In this document: positions 43,909 through 52,198 of the stretch, piece after piece
How positions within the stretch are numbered: the first letter of the stretch is position 1
How the letters are laid out: each line of letters starts with the position of its first letter
Origin: Stagonosporopsis chrysanthemi
Lineage: Eukaryota > Ascomycota > Dothideomycetes > Pleosporales > Didymellaceae
DNA length: 64,000 bases
Reading direction: 5' to 3'
NCBI GenBank assembly: GCA_022560025.1
Contig: JAFISE010000029.1
Span: 186,001-250,000 of the forward strand
The notes under the pieces: model-generated
The model's input: the letters and a program-made list of their open reading frames with translations, nothing else
Database searches by the model: none
What the model was told of the DNA's origin: nothing
Position numbers and translations under genes: made by a program

Positions 43909-44789
43909 GGTGACTATGCGGTACTTTTCGGGGTTCGAGCAAATCCCTCTTGTAAAAAGGGAATAGTCCGAGTGCCTGCCTAAAAGGTGGAGAGGTGACG
44001 GTGTTGAGGCTACGTGTCGAGGCTCGAACTGGCCGTTTCGCTCAAGGGTGACGATGCGGAAGGAGCGCGGAGGTGACACGGGCCATCTCCTCACCACCAC
44101 TACCCCAATCACAAGTATCAAACCCTGTTACCCTACTGCGTTCTGATACTCGGTTGAGATAAATTTACGAAAGACCGCTCAATACTGGAAATTAAGCACA
44201 GAGAAGCGCTCTCTGGACTGAGAATCAATGTACTTGGCACGCTATTGATACCAATGACATGCCTGCTTCGCGATCTCGACTTATGACGCCTCTCGTGCTT
44301 TCTGCAAGTGCGCGATAAGCTTGCCTGTACTCCGCGGTTCCTGACCATCCCCCGCTCCAAATCAGTGGTTCGACACATCAGGGCACCCGATCACGCTGGT
44401 CTTGCTCCACCTTCACTTGCAACTCTATCAGAGTCGAAAGCCAAGCCCAGTCTGGTCCGAGGAGCTGTAACGCTCGGTCTCATTCACTCACTATTGTTCA
44501 GCTTGCAAGTAAGCATTCGCCTTTCACCTTGACGCCACTTTGGCGTTCTGATACGTCGCGTTTGACGCACTCTCCAACACTTTCTTTTTCCTCATCTCGC
44601 TTCTCATCGACTTTCCTTCCTCCTGGTCAGAAGAGCTCGACCCTTCATTGTTCACATCGTTGTCAAAGTGTCACGCCTGACAAAGCCAGGACGACAAACG
44701 TCGCCAGCTCTCTTAAGAACGACAAACACGCCCCACTTGAACCTGGGACGACACTTGAAGCAGCAAGCGATCACGCACTGACTCAATCA
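43909..44789. other. Shared promoter region of SEC22 and the ASX-homology gene
   Basis: The region between divergent genes. The right-hand 260 bp are open in the frame of the ASX-homology protein from an ATG at 44529, but their translation looks like leader sequence (pyrimidine-rich, no domain). Confidence 0.5.
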
Positions 44790-46163
44790 ATGAACAGCTC
44801 CACCTCCTCTACTGAGAAATCCACCAACACAATGAATGGAACAGCGCCTCCCTCCTCACCACTCTCTCCCGCTCCAGACAGCCCACTTTTGTCAAAGAAA
44901 ATCAGCCCAGACAATTCGCACACTCAAACCACTCCCAGAAATTTGCTCAAACTCAACGCTGAGGCTGAGGATGATCATCCGCTGGCGACCGGAAACTCTA
45001 CACCAAAGGGATCTGCTACACCTGTGCACATGGCGTTTAAGGATCCCACATCGGAGCGATCACCTAAGCGATCGCGAGAGCAAGACCACGATGAGGAGAC
45101 CGCATTGCCAGCGTCTAAGAGGCTTGCTACAGCGGGAGAAGCGAAGAATGAGATGACACGCGAAACGATTCCAGCCAAATCAGACTCACTCGATGAGGCC
45201 ATCGCAGGTGGCAGCGAAGACGAAGCTCACGATACCGTTGTGTCGACGAAGCTGAAAAGACAGTCAAGAGTACCGTCAAAGAAGACTGTTGCTAAGTCAA
45301 GTCGTCCCCGTGCCTGCGCCGAATGCAAAAGGCGGAAGGTAAGTCAGAACAGGCTTACTCCATTGTCCGTCGCACAGCTCACGATTCTGCAGGTCAAATG
45401 CAAGCATACTACGGTCGCAGGAGCGACTGACGGTAATGCAAATACACTCGAATCATCGAATCTGCCACAACCCGCAGACGGACAAGCGACTAGATCCGGA
45501 CACATGGAAGCAGGAGATGGCACAGGACATTCGATGTCTCAAGTATCAGCCCCACTTCGGACCGTAGCAAATGAGGATAATGACGATACACCTGTCAAAG
45601 TAATCCCGCCCAAAAAGGCGAACGCGAAGAAGAAAGCCGCACCAAAGGTGACCAGAGCTCCACCTGAGCGTGCCAGCACGCGCAGCCGGAAAGTTCCTGA
45701 GCGCCTTGAAGACTTTCAAGAGCAACCGAATGACAAGTTTCTTCCTACAAAGAAGGCGTTCAGCAAAGTTTTCGATCCAGCCTACATAACTACAAATTCA
45801 ACTAGCCGCCTGGGCAAAGCAGACATGTACCACATGCTGACGAACGATGACACGGCATGGACATGTCTCTCATCTGAGCAGCAGACTAGACTCCTCTCTA
45901 TGCTCCCGGACACCGCAGAAACTCAGCAGCTTCTGGCAAAGATCCAAGCTGGCGAGACAGAGAACACGAGACCGCAGTATCTCAAGGCATCGAATGTTTT
46001 CCGCGCGGAGGTTGCGAAGTTCCAGGCTGATCTGACCAATGGACATTTGGCGAAGACGTGGCAAGTAGCTGCAGGACAGGCTGTCACCGAGCGCGCGGCG
46101 GGCGAGTTCGATGCGTGGAAGGCAGCGGAGGCAGAGTTGTGGTGGGGTCAGAAGAGCAAGTAA
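44790..46163 (+). CDS. ASX homology (ASXH) domain protein with a Zn2Cys6-like half motif
   Basis: Nuclear protein resembling fungal Asx-homology-domain proteins; in animals ASX/ASXL partners a histone H2A deubiquitinase. Exons 44790-45338 and 45393-46163 join to 439 residues. The N-terminal 170 residues are disordered and Ser/Thr/Pro-rich. Then comes RPRACAECKRRKVKCKHT, which looks like the first half of a binuclear zinc cluster but lacks the second cysteine trio. A basic linker (PPKKANAKKKAAPKVTR) precedes the ASXH-like domain: KVFDPAYITTNSTSRLGKAD, LSSEQQTRLLSMLPDTAETQ, ASNVFRAEVAKFQADLTNGH and a final WQVAAGQAVTERAAGEFDAW. The 54-bp intron (45339-45392) interrupts the KRRK|VKC motif and is a multiple of three without stops. 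An upstream in-frame ATG at 44529 would add 87 residues. Confidence 0.75.
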   Translation: MNSSTSSTEKSTNTMNGTAPPSSPLSPAPDSPLLSKKISPDNSHTQTTPRNLLKLNAEAEDDHPLATGNSTPKGSATPVHMAFKDPTSERSPKRSREQDHDEETALPASKRLATAGEAKNEMTRETIPAKSDSLDEAIAGGSEDEAHDTVVSTKLKRQSRVPSKKTVAKSSRPRACAECKRRKVSQNRLTPLSVAQLTILQVKCKHTTVAGATDGNANTLESSNLPQPADGQATRSGHMEAGDGTGHSMSQVSAPLRTVANEDNDDTPVKVIPPKKANAKKKAAPKVTRAPPERASTRSRKVPERLEDFQEQPNDKFLPTKKAFSKVFDPAYITTNSTSRLGKADMYHMLTNDDTAWTCLSSEQQTRLLSMLPDTAETQQLLAKIQAGETENTRPQYLKASNVFRAEVAKFQADLTNGHLAKTWQVAAGQAVTERAAGEFDAWKAAEAELWWGQKSK

Positions 46164-46442
46164 ACAGTTTTGCAGCAAAGCTGGAGGCGAACCAATACAT
46201 CACTGCAAGTCAAATAGGTTATGAAGAATATCATAGCAACTAGGTTGTGAATAGAACTGATCGTAGAACCGTTGCATACCAACACGAGGTCATTCCCACC
46301 ATCGCCGCAGAGCCGTCCCGTCCCATGAAGACCTTCCCTTCCTCGGCCGACATCCTGAACCCAGCTCTCCCCACGGACTCAATAATGCCACCCACCATAT
46401 CCGCAAAACTTCTGCAACCAATCTCTACTCTCTAGCATCTCG

Positions 46443-46841
46443 TCAACACATCGCAACCCTCCCATACTCATCAGCGCGTAAAAACATACCTTGGCCAATT
46501 TCCTGCATCTCGTCCTTCGGACATTCCGCAATCATGCACGGCATGACTTTCTTGTTGAGCCACATATAAGCTCGGAAGGTATCCCACCAGCAGAACTCCT
46601 TACGGGTCTTGCTTTCAAGCGGGTACGAAGACGTGTGTTGGTGCAGACAAGAGCGCTGGGGTGACGTGTTAGGTCGTAGTTGGGAGAGGAAGAGGAGGAG
46701 GGGGAGACTTACTACGCAGGGGTACTTTGACATCGTTTCGATGTCGACAAGCTCGTGTGAAGGAGCTTTCGGTAATGCAGAGGTAGGGGTGGAGGCGCAG
46801 AGCGCGAGGACGACAAGGGCGCTGGGCTTAGGAATCCGCAT
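46443..46841 (-). CDS. Small secreted protein with five or six cysteines
   Basis: Exons 46841-46713 and 46655-46443 join to 113 residues. The signal peptide is MRIPKPSALVVLALCASTPTSA. The mature chain includes DIETMSKYPCV, RSCLHQHTSSYPL, KEFCWWDTFRAYMWL, VMPCMIAECPKDEM and a final VAMC. I do not recognise the family; size and cysteine content fit a fungal small secreted protein. The 57-bp intron is a multiple of three and open, so an unspliced form would also translate, with a hydrophobic insert. The start is placed at the ATG before RIPKPS; the frame is open upstream to 46967 but lacks a signal-like sequence there. Confidence 0.72.
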   Translation of the reverse strand: MRIPKPSALVVLALCASTPTSALPKAPSHELVDIETMSKYPCVVSLPLLLFLSQLRPNTSPQRSCLHQHTSSYPLESKTRKEFCWWDTFRAYMWLNKKVMPCMIAECPKDEMQEIGQGMFLRADEYGRVAMC

Positions 46842-47247
46842 GTTAGATACTTGCAACAAGTGAGTTGGAACTTGAATGTGGGAATTTCGACATGGTATTG
46901 GGCTGTTCAAATACAGTTGGCAATATCGGTATTCCCGGTTCCTGGAGTGCGGTACCATGGTAGGCATCTGAACCCTTTGATTGCCTCAACTCTGAACAAC
47001 AGATACCTATAGCTTGCAAAGTCTTGCACAAAGGTCAGCCAGTGTAGTTCGAAGGCTTCATCAAGAGGTAGTATTAATAGGAAGACTGGTTGCGAAGCCG
47101 TCGAGTCGACTCCATGACGGCACAGTCAGACTTGAGCCGTCGAAACCCTCTTCGAGGAAGTGCGCAAGGCACTTTGCTCAACGAGGGCCCCACACCCTAT
47201 CCCGAAGGGATTTAGCACCGCACCGAAGTGACGGGGTGAGGATTCTG

Positions 47248-47363
47248 CCGACTATGGAGGGTCAGGAAGAAACCAGAGAACTTAATCAATTGCGAGTGTA
47301 GGAAGAAACCAGAGAACTTAATCAGTGGTAAGTGTAGGGTCGGATACCGACTATGAAGGATCG
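47248..47363. repeat. Tandem 36-bp repeat (47264-47335) flanked by a second short duplication
   Basis: GGAAGAAACCAGAGAACTTA recurs with period 36 bp at 47265 and 47301, each copy followed by ATCA and a divergent spacer ending GTGTAGG or similar. The phrase CCGACTATGGAGGGTC upstream (about 47249) reappears as CCGACTATGAAGGATC downstream (about 47348), bracketing the tandem pair. The two duplications therefore nest. Confidence 0.75.
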
Positions 47364-48065
47364 GTCTTCGGGCGGACTTGTCTCGTCGCAGCCCGGAGGG
47401 AGTCGGTGGAGAGGGAGGAAGGCAGGGTCGGCTCGTCGAGGGAGCGGGCGATGACGCGGCGTCGTGACGAAGTCATGTTTGACTCCAAAGAGTCTTCAAA
47501 CGACGTCGAGCTCGCGAATTTGCGACGACTGCGGAGAGAGGAGGAGGAGGAGGAGGAGGAGGAGGAGGAGGAGGCCGGAGAAGAGAGCGGGAAAAAGGGC
47601 CTAGTGGCTCTGAAGGGCCTTGTTGTGAACACCTCAAGACGACAGGCGTCTTTGATGGGCGAAAAGGTCCAGAAGAATAGCCATGACCACCAAGGACCCA
47701 TGACGAAACTGATGTTCTCCTCGGTTCCTAGGTTGAAAGGGGACGCCTTCCAGTCAGCGGTTTCCCAATCGAAAAATCCATCTGCGAGCCAAAAGGTCTT
47801 GTACGGAGCCTGCAGTTCCGTGCGGAGGACGTTGCGGGGCGAGGATCTTGTAGAGGCGGCAAAATGCACGCAGGAAGGTGGTGCCGACGGCCGAGGGCAT
47901 GTTGTAGAAGTCTGAAGAAGCTTTACAGACTGTAGGAGGTGCAGAGACAGAAGTGTATTCTCCGAGGGTGTGTGAAGCTGGGGAGAAAGTCACAGAGGTG
48001 AGAGCGAGGATATAAACACACAGGGTCTTGGCATGACAAACAGTGACTGAGAAAGGCAGTGGCAA
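47351..48065 (-). other. Possible minus-strand gene or relic; contains a GAG/CTC run
   Basis: Two minus-strand frames overlap here. The upstream one (48065 to 47754) starts MPLPFSVTVCHAKTLCVYIL, could be a signal peptide, and continues NMPSAVGTTFLRAFCRLYKI. The downstream one (47869 to 47351) holds KTFWLADGFFDWETADW and PWWSWLFFWTFSP. I could not find a convincing splice joining them, and neither resembles a family I know. A pure GAG repeat on the plus strand (47536-47573) reads as poly-Glu on plus or poly-Ser on minus. The 196-codon plus-strand frame at 47325-47915 is an alternative. Treat as unresolved. Confidence 0.25.
47536..47573 (+). repeat. (GAG)n microsatellite
   Basis: About 12 uninterrupted GAG triplets. 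It keeps a frame open on both strands (Glu or Ser runs), so ORFs through it are weak evidence of coding. Confidence 0.9.
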
Positions 48066-48192
48066 CGACTACATAAACAAGGCAACGGCTCAATCTCACT
48101 TCATTGTGATACTACGATGGGTACAAGTAGAAACCACCACCAGGGACTTGGTGCAGACGCGTTCCTGGCGGCCTGAGCTCTGGAAGCTACAA

Positions 48193-49074
48193 TCATGCAA
48201 AACTCCCACCCGCCTCATGCAAAGTCCAGGCCATATCCAAAGGATCACTTGTAGTCACCAACTCCTCAAGATTATGGCGAGACAACATCAACCACGCAAC
48301 CGCGTCCAGCACAGCCAACTCTGCTTCCACACAAAACACACCTTCAGGAATCGCAGCATCGATGCAGCTTCTTACCTCCTCAAGACTGACATGCAATGGC
48401 TCATCTGATTGGACCTGCAGCGAACGCAGCAAACGCAGCAATTGCCCAGTGGATTGCCACAAATTGTCCAGCAGGATATCGCATCCATAGTACGTGAGCC
48501 TCCCACCACGCGCAACCACCGACCCGTGCACGATGACCTCTTCGACCGGACTCCTCGTCACGCGCGTCGCATCGACAGGCGTAGCGGCGAGCACATCCAC
48601 ACCTTGCACGGCCGCTGTGTCTCTATCCTCATCGCTCTGCTCAGTCTCAGCGCGGAACAGCTCTCTGCGGTCTAAAGGGCGTGTATTCGCATTTCGCTGG
48701 CCACTGTCGAACCACGCCGTGATGCATGTGCGGCAGAACATGTGTCCGCATTCGGGGAGTATTACGGGCTGCATTGGGAATTCCTCGGAGTAGGTTTCTT
48801 TGCAAATGAGGCATGTGTCTGTGGCGGTGGTGAGGACGACATGGAGAAGGCTATTTGCGATGTACTGCGCGCGTGTGAGTGAGCATTGTGGGGTCATAAC
48901 TGATGTGCTGGGATTTACTGGTGTGGTAGTGAGTTGAGGAGGTGGGTTTATAAGTGGTACTTGATGGGCATGGGGTGTAAGAGGTGCGTGACGTGGTGAC
49001 ATGTGATGTGCCGTGTTTGTGTCGAGGCTGGAAGTTGCCATGTCGGCTGAGTCTTGTTTGTGCGTGGATTTCAT
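48193..49074 (-). CDS. RING-finger-like protein with an incomplete RING
   Basis: Intronless, 293 residues (or 282 from the second ATG, MATSSLDTN). After a Pro/Thr-rich N-terminus and a helix (RAQYIANSLLHVVLTT) comes a RING-H2/HC-type start: C88-L-I-C91 in DTCLICKETYSEEF, then LPECGHMFCRTCITAWFDSG. The expected final cysteine pair (usually CPxCR) is replaced: NANTRPLDRRELF has Arg and Asp at the two positions, so zinc site 2 lacks two ligands. The C-terminal half (YYGCDILLDNLWQSTGQLL, EGVFCVEAELAVLDAVAWLM) is helical and unrecognised. Ubiquitin-ligase activity is the family default but is doubtful here. No frameshift or stop is seen, so the loss is by substitution. Confidence 0.75.
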   Translation of the reverse strand: MKSTHKQDSADMATSSLDTNTAHHMSPRHAPLTPHAHQVPLINPPPQLTTTPVNPSTSVMTPQCSLTRAQYIANSLLHVVLTTATDTCLICKETYSEEFPMQPVILPECGHMFCRTCITAWFDSGQRNANTRPLDRRELFRAETEQSDEDRDTAAVQGVDVLAATPVDATRVTRSPVEEVIVHGSVVARGGRLTYYGCDILLDNLWQSTGQLLRLLRSLQVQSDEPLHVSLEEVRSCIDAAIPEGVFCVEAELAVLDAVAWLMLSRHNLEELVTTSDPLDMAWTLHEAGGSFA

Positions 49075-49225
49075 GGATGTGGATGGAGGATCGTAGATGT
49101 GAAAGGAAGATCAGAAAAGCCCTAGCCTCATTCTGGAAGTCGTTGGTGTAGTGTACCGGAACGAAATAGTAGTATTGGGTATCGTAGTAGGAAATGCGAA
49201 CAGTTAACAGACAGACAAGCCACGC

Positions 49226-50251
49226 TCACAACGCTGGTACAGCCGGAGTGGTAGGACTCGCCAGCCCCCTACTCTTCCTCCTCTTCTTCTTTCCCTCCGT
49301 CGGCAGACCAACCACACTGCCCTTCCTGCTCGGCGCATCTAGCGCCATGGGCGACGCAATGCCCTTTGGCGTGGGCATAGCCGAGGGGGCCACGCTGGTG
49401 GACTGAGTGTCGATCTTCAAAGCAGCTTGAGCAGCTTGTGAGGCCTGGCTGGCCTGCTCCTGCGCCTTGTTCCGTGCATCGATGTGGCTCCTGGAGTTTG
49501 CGAAGACGAAGGCGCCGGGCTCTCCGAGCAGCGGATTCTCGTCCATGTACTCGTCTCCATAGTGGTGTGTCATGTGCAGAGATCGCAGGAGATCGATGTC
49601 GTTGAACTCGCCTGTGGATGCAGTGGAATCAAGCGTGGCGTCTTTTGCTTGTGATTGTGAAGCAGATGCGTCTGGGTCTGTGGGCGCAAGTGAGGGACTG
49701 CCGATTCGGCTGACAGATGTTTCGGCCTTTGGAGGCTCATATGACGGGGGCAGATAGGTGTGGCCGGTTGCTGGCGACCAGTGCGACATGTTCTTAGACA
49801 GCTCAGCCATCTGCTGCATGCGCGTCGATACTGTAAGTAGGCGCGCTTGCACGACGTCTAGCAAGCTCGGAGCCATGAGCAGTCTCGTGCCTTGGGTGTA
49901 GAAGTTGCCCTCGTTCACGGTCTCTGGGTTTCCATCTCTGTTCAGGACCTTGCGCTGGCGCTGTATGAGCCATGGCTGTCCTTCGGCTTTCGGCTCGCCT
50001 GCGACAATGAACTGCAGTCCAGCGTTATATTTCCGCAGCTCTGATTCGTACGTGGGACGGTCGTTAAGCAACTGCATGCCATTTGGGTGGCCCTGCGCAG
50101 TCGAGTATACGGCGCTATTGTTGCTTGCTCCGTCGAAGAAGGGCGAGTTCATGAGGTAAAAGATGGCATTGTTGTCGCTGTCGAGATGCGCCAGGGGCAT
50201 CTGCGGGTCATTGTATTCCTGTTCGTCGAGGGGAGGTATTACGGCCGGCAT
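49226..50251 (-). CDS. MED6: Mediator complex subunit 6
   Basis: Head-module subunit of Mediator, the RNA polymerase II coactivator, in the nucleus. Intronless, 341 residues. The conserved N-terminal MED6 domain includes PPLDEQEYNDPQM, NAIFYLMNSPFFDGASNNSA (the SPFFD..SNN hallmark), NGMQLLNDRPTYESELRKYN, GLQFIVAGEPKAEGQPWLIQ and FYTQGTRLLMAPSLLDVVQA. The C-terminal 150 residues are disordered, with Ala/Gln-rich and basic stretches (GKKKRRKSRG) typical of filamentous fungi. It is divergent from the MMtag gene, the starts being 167 bp apart, so the two share a promoter region. Confidence 0.92.
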   Translation of the reverse strand: MPAVIPPLDEQEYNDPQMPLAHLDSDNNAIFYLMNSPFFDGASNNSAVYSTAQGHPNGMQLLNDRPTYESELRKYNAGLQFIVAGEPKAEGQPWLIQRQRKVLNRDGNPETVNEGNFYTQGTRLLMAPSLLDVVQARLLTVSTRMQQMAELSKNMSHWSPATGHTYLPPSYEPPKAETSVSRIGSPSLAPTDPDASASQSQAKDATLDSTASTGEFNDIDLLRSLHMTHHYGDEYMDENPLLGEPGAFVFANSRSHIDARNKAQEQASQASQAAQAALKIDTQSTSVAPSAMPTPKGIASPMALDAPSRKGSVVGLPTEGKKKRRKSRGLASPTTPAVPAL

Positions 50252-50418
50252 CTTGACGCTTGCTTATGGGTGTCGGGTGTTGCAGAGAGTATCGTCTTTG
50301 AGCTGTGGGGAAGTTAGTCCACTGGCCGCCCAAGCTCCGCCGCGGCTGGCACCTCCGTCACCTCGCCGCAACTTTCCCTCTGGTCTGTTCCCTCACCTAC
50401 ACCACACCACCCTGCACC

Positions 50419-51228
50419 ATGGATCTGCTGCAAACAGTGCGCAAAGAGGGCAGCCGGTAAGTCATAGCTCACAGAAGCACCGGTGGCTACTGACACTACC
50501 ACAGCGGCGGTCGCGCCGAGTTCAAATGGGAAGATGTCAAGAACGATGCCCAGCGCGAGAACTACCTTGGCCACTCGCTCATGGCCCCAGTCGGGCGCTG
50601 GCAGCAAGGCCGCGATCTCAACTGGTACGCCAAAGGCGACGACGAGTCCAAAGAAGCCGAGGCCGCACGCATCAAAGAGGAGAAGCGCAAGCTGAAAGAA
50701 GCCGAGGAAGACGCCATGCTCGCAGCCATGGGCCTGCCAGTGCCAGAGCGCAACAACGCCAACCTGACACCACTCGGCGAGAAGGCGCACGACGTCGGCG
50801 TCAAAGAGGCGATTGAAGAGAAAGCCAAGGGCGGCGAGGACGGGGACCGGGCAAAGAGGAGAGAAAAGAAGGACCGGTCCAGACGACACAGGGACGACGA
50901 CGATCGAGACAAGCGGCGGAGACACCGCTCGAGGAGCCGCTCGCGCGACCGCGATCGCCGCCACAGACACCGCGACCGCTCCAGGTCGCAGGACAGGCGA
51001 CGAGATGGCGAGCGCGAGCGCGACAAGCGGAGGCACCGTTCTTGCAGCCGCGAACACAGACGCCGAGACGACCGCGCCGAGCCCCAGCGGCAACGCGAGT
51101 CTGGAGAGAAAGCGGCGCGCTCGCGCTCGCGCTCGCCCTCACGGTCAAGGTCAAGGGAGCAGCGCCGCCGCCGCCGTCGCGACTCGAGGAGCAGATCGCC
51201 GTACAAGGCTGAGCGACGACAAGACTGA
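50419..51228 (+). CDS. MMtag-domain, RS-rich protein (multiple myeloma tumour-associated protein 2-like)
   Basis: Probably a nuclear RNA-processing factor; the family is conserved but little studied. Exons 50419-50456 and 50505-51228 join to 253 residues. The N-terminal MMtag segment is intact: MDLLQTVRKEGSRGGRAEFK, WEDVKNDAQRENYLGHSLMA, PVGRWQQGRDLNWYAKG, followed by a charged coiled coil (AARIKEEKRKLKEAEEDAML) and AAMGLPVPERNNANLTPLG. The C-terminal half is almost wholly Arg/Ser/Asp with RSRSRSRDRD-type dipeptides, as in SR-like splicing proteins. The initiator context is CACCATGG. Long open frames on the other two strands and frames here come from the arginine-rich codon pattern. Confidence 0.9.
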
Positions 51229-52198
51229 GCACTCCAAAGCAGGAACCGTGCACTTGTATAGATCTTCTCTTTAGCTACTATTATGATACCCTATCGCCTC
51301 CCCTTTCCACACCCCACGCAAGTCTCCACCCCGAGCAGACACGTGATTGCAGATACCCTGCCACGAGCTTGCTCATCAGGACCTCGCCCCAGACTGCGGC
51401 AAACAACAACCCAGGTTCGAGCGACAACAAACAGGAAGGGATTACACTGGCCCATCGAGGATGTTGTCGCGCCTGCGTTTGAACATGCTGTGCGGGAGCC
51501 AAGTCTTGCACATGTCGTGTCGGCCTGCTTGCCACTGCCACAAGCTCAACACCGCAGTCACGTCACGTCTGAGATGTATACTCGAAGCGCGCTTTAGACG
51601 GAGCGAAGCGAAGATATGCCGAAAAAAAGAAAGCTTTTCAAAAGCGGAACAGAGAGAGTGAGCAACGCCGTGAAAACGTGTAGTGTTATGGATACATGTT
51701 TTAGAATTTGATCATCCTATCCGGCCTTGTTGTTTGAGTACATCCATACATATGCCTGCCACGTCCGAGCCTGCACACCACACACACGCACCCTTTCTAT
51801 AAACGCATGATGCGAGTCGCTTTCATAGCAATAGTAGCGGCTCCCAGAACTGAACATCGGAGTATGTCATGCCAAGGCATTCGATTAAAGCACTACAGTA
51901 TATCGGCCGTTGTCGCGTCCCCCGTCCCCACGCAGTCATTGTAAATCTTTTACAAGTAGAATATTTGAAATGCGTACAAGAGTTTGGTTGAAAATCTGTC
52001 TGGTAAGACCGTGACCGAAAATCGTCGCCGTCTGCTGAATATAACTCGCGCGAGGAATGTGGCAGAACTGGCAAGAAAGGTATGGTATGGTATATATGAA
52101 CAGTAAAATATGCGGAGCCGCAGGGTACAAATACAATGCATCCGGTGGGGGCGGAAAGGAAGAGTGGCATTGTGGACATTACAGTCGTGGGGGGTCGT
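51229..52198. other. Intergenic between convergent genes, no gene seen
   Basis: Holds the 3' regions of the MMtag and Pumilio genes. The AT-rich stretch about 51640-52140 is consistent with the long 3' UTR of the latter. Confidence 0.5.

Noticed and set aside
50314..51253. Several 150-260 codon frames over the MMtag gene
   Set aside because: They follow from its arginine/serine repeat codons; only the spliced plus frame gives the MMtag domain.
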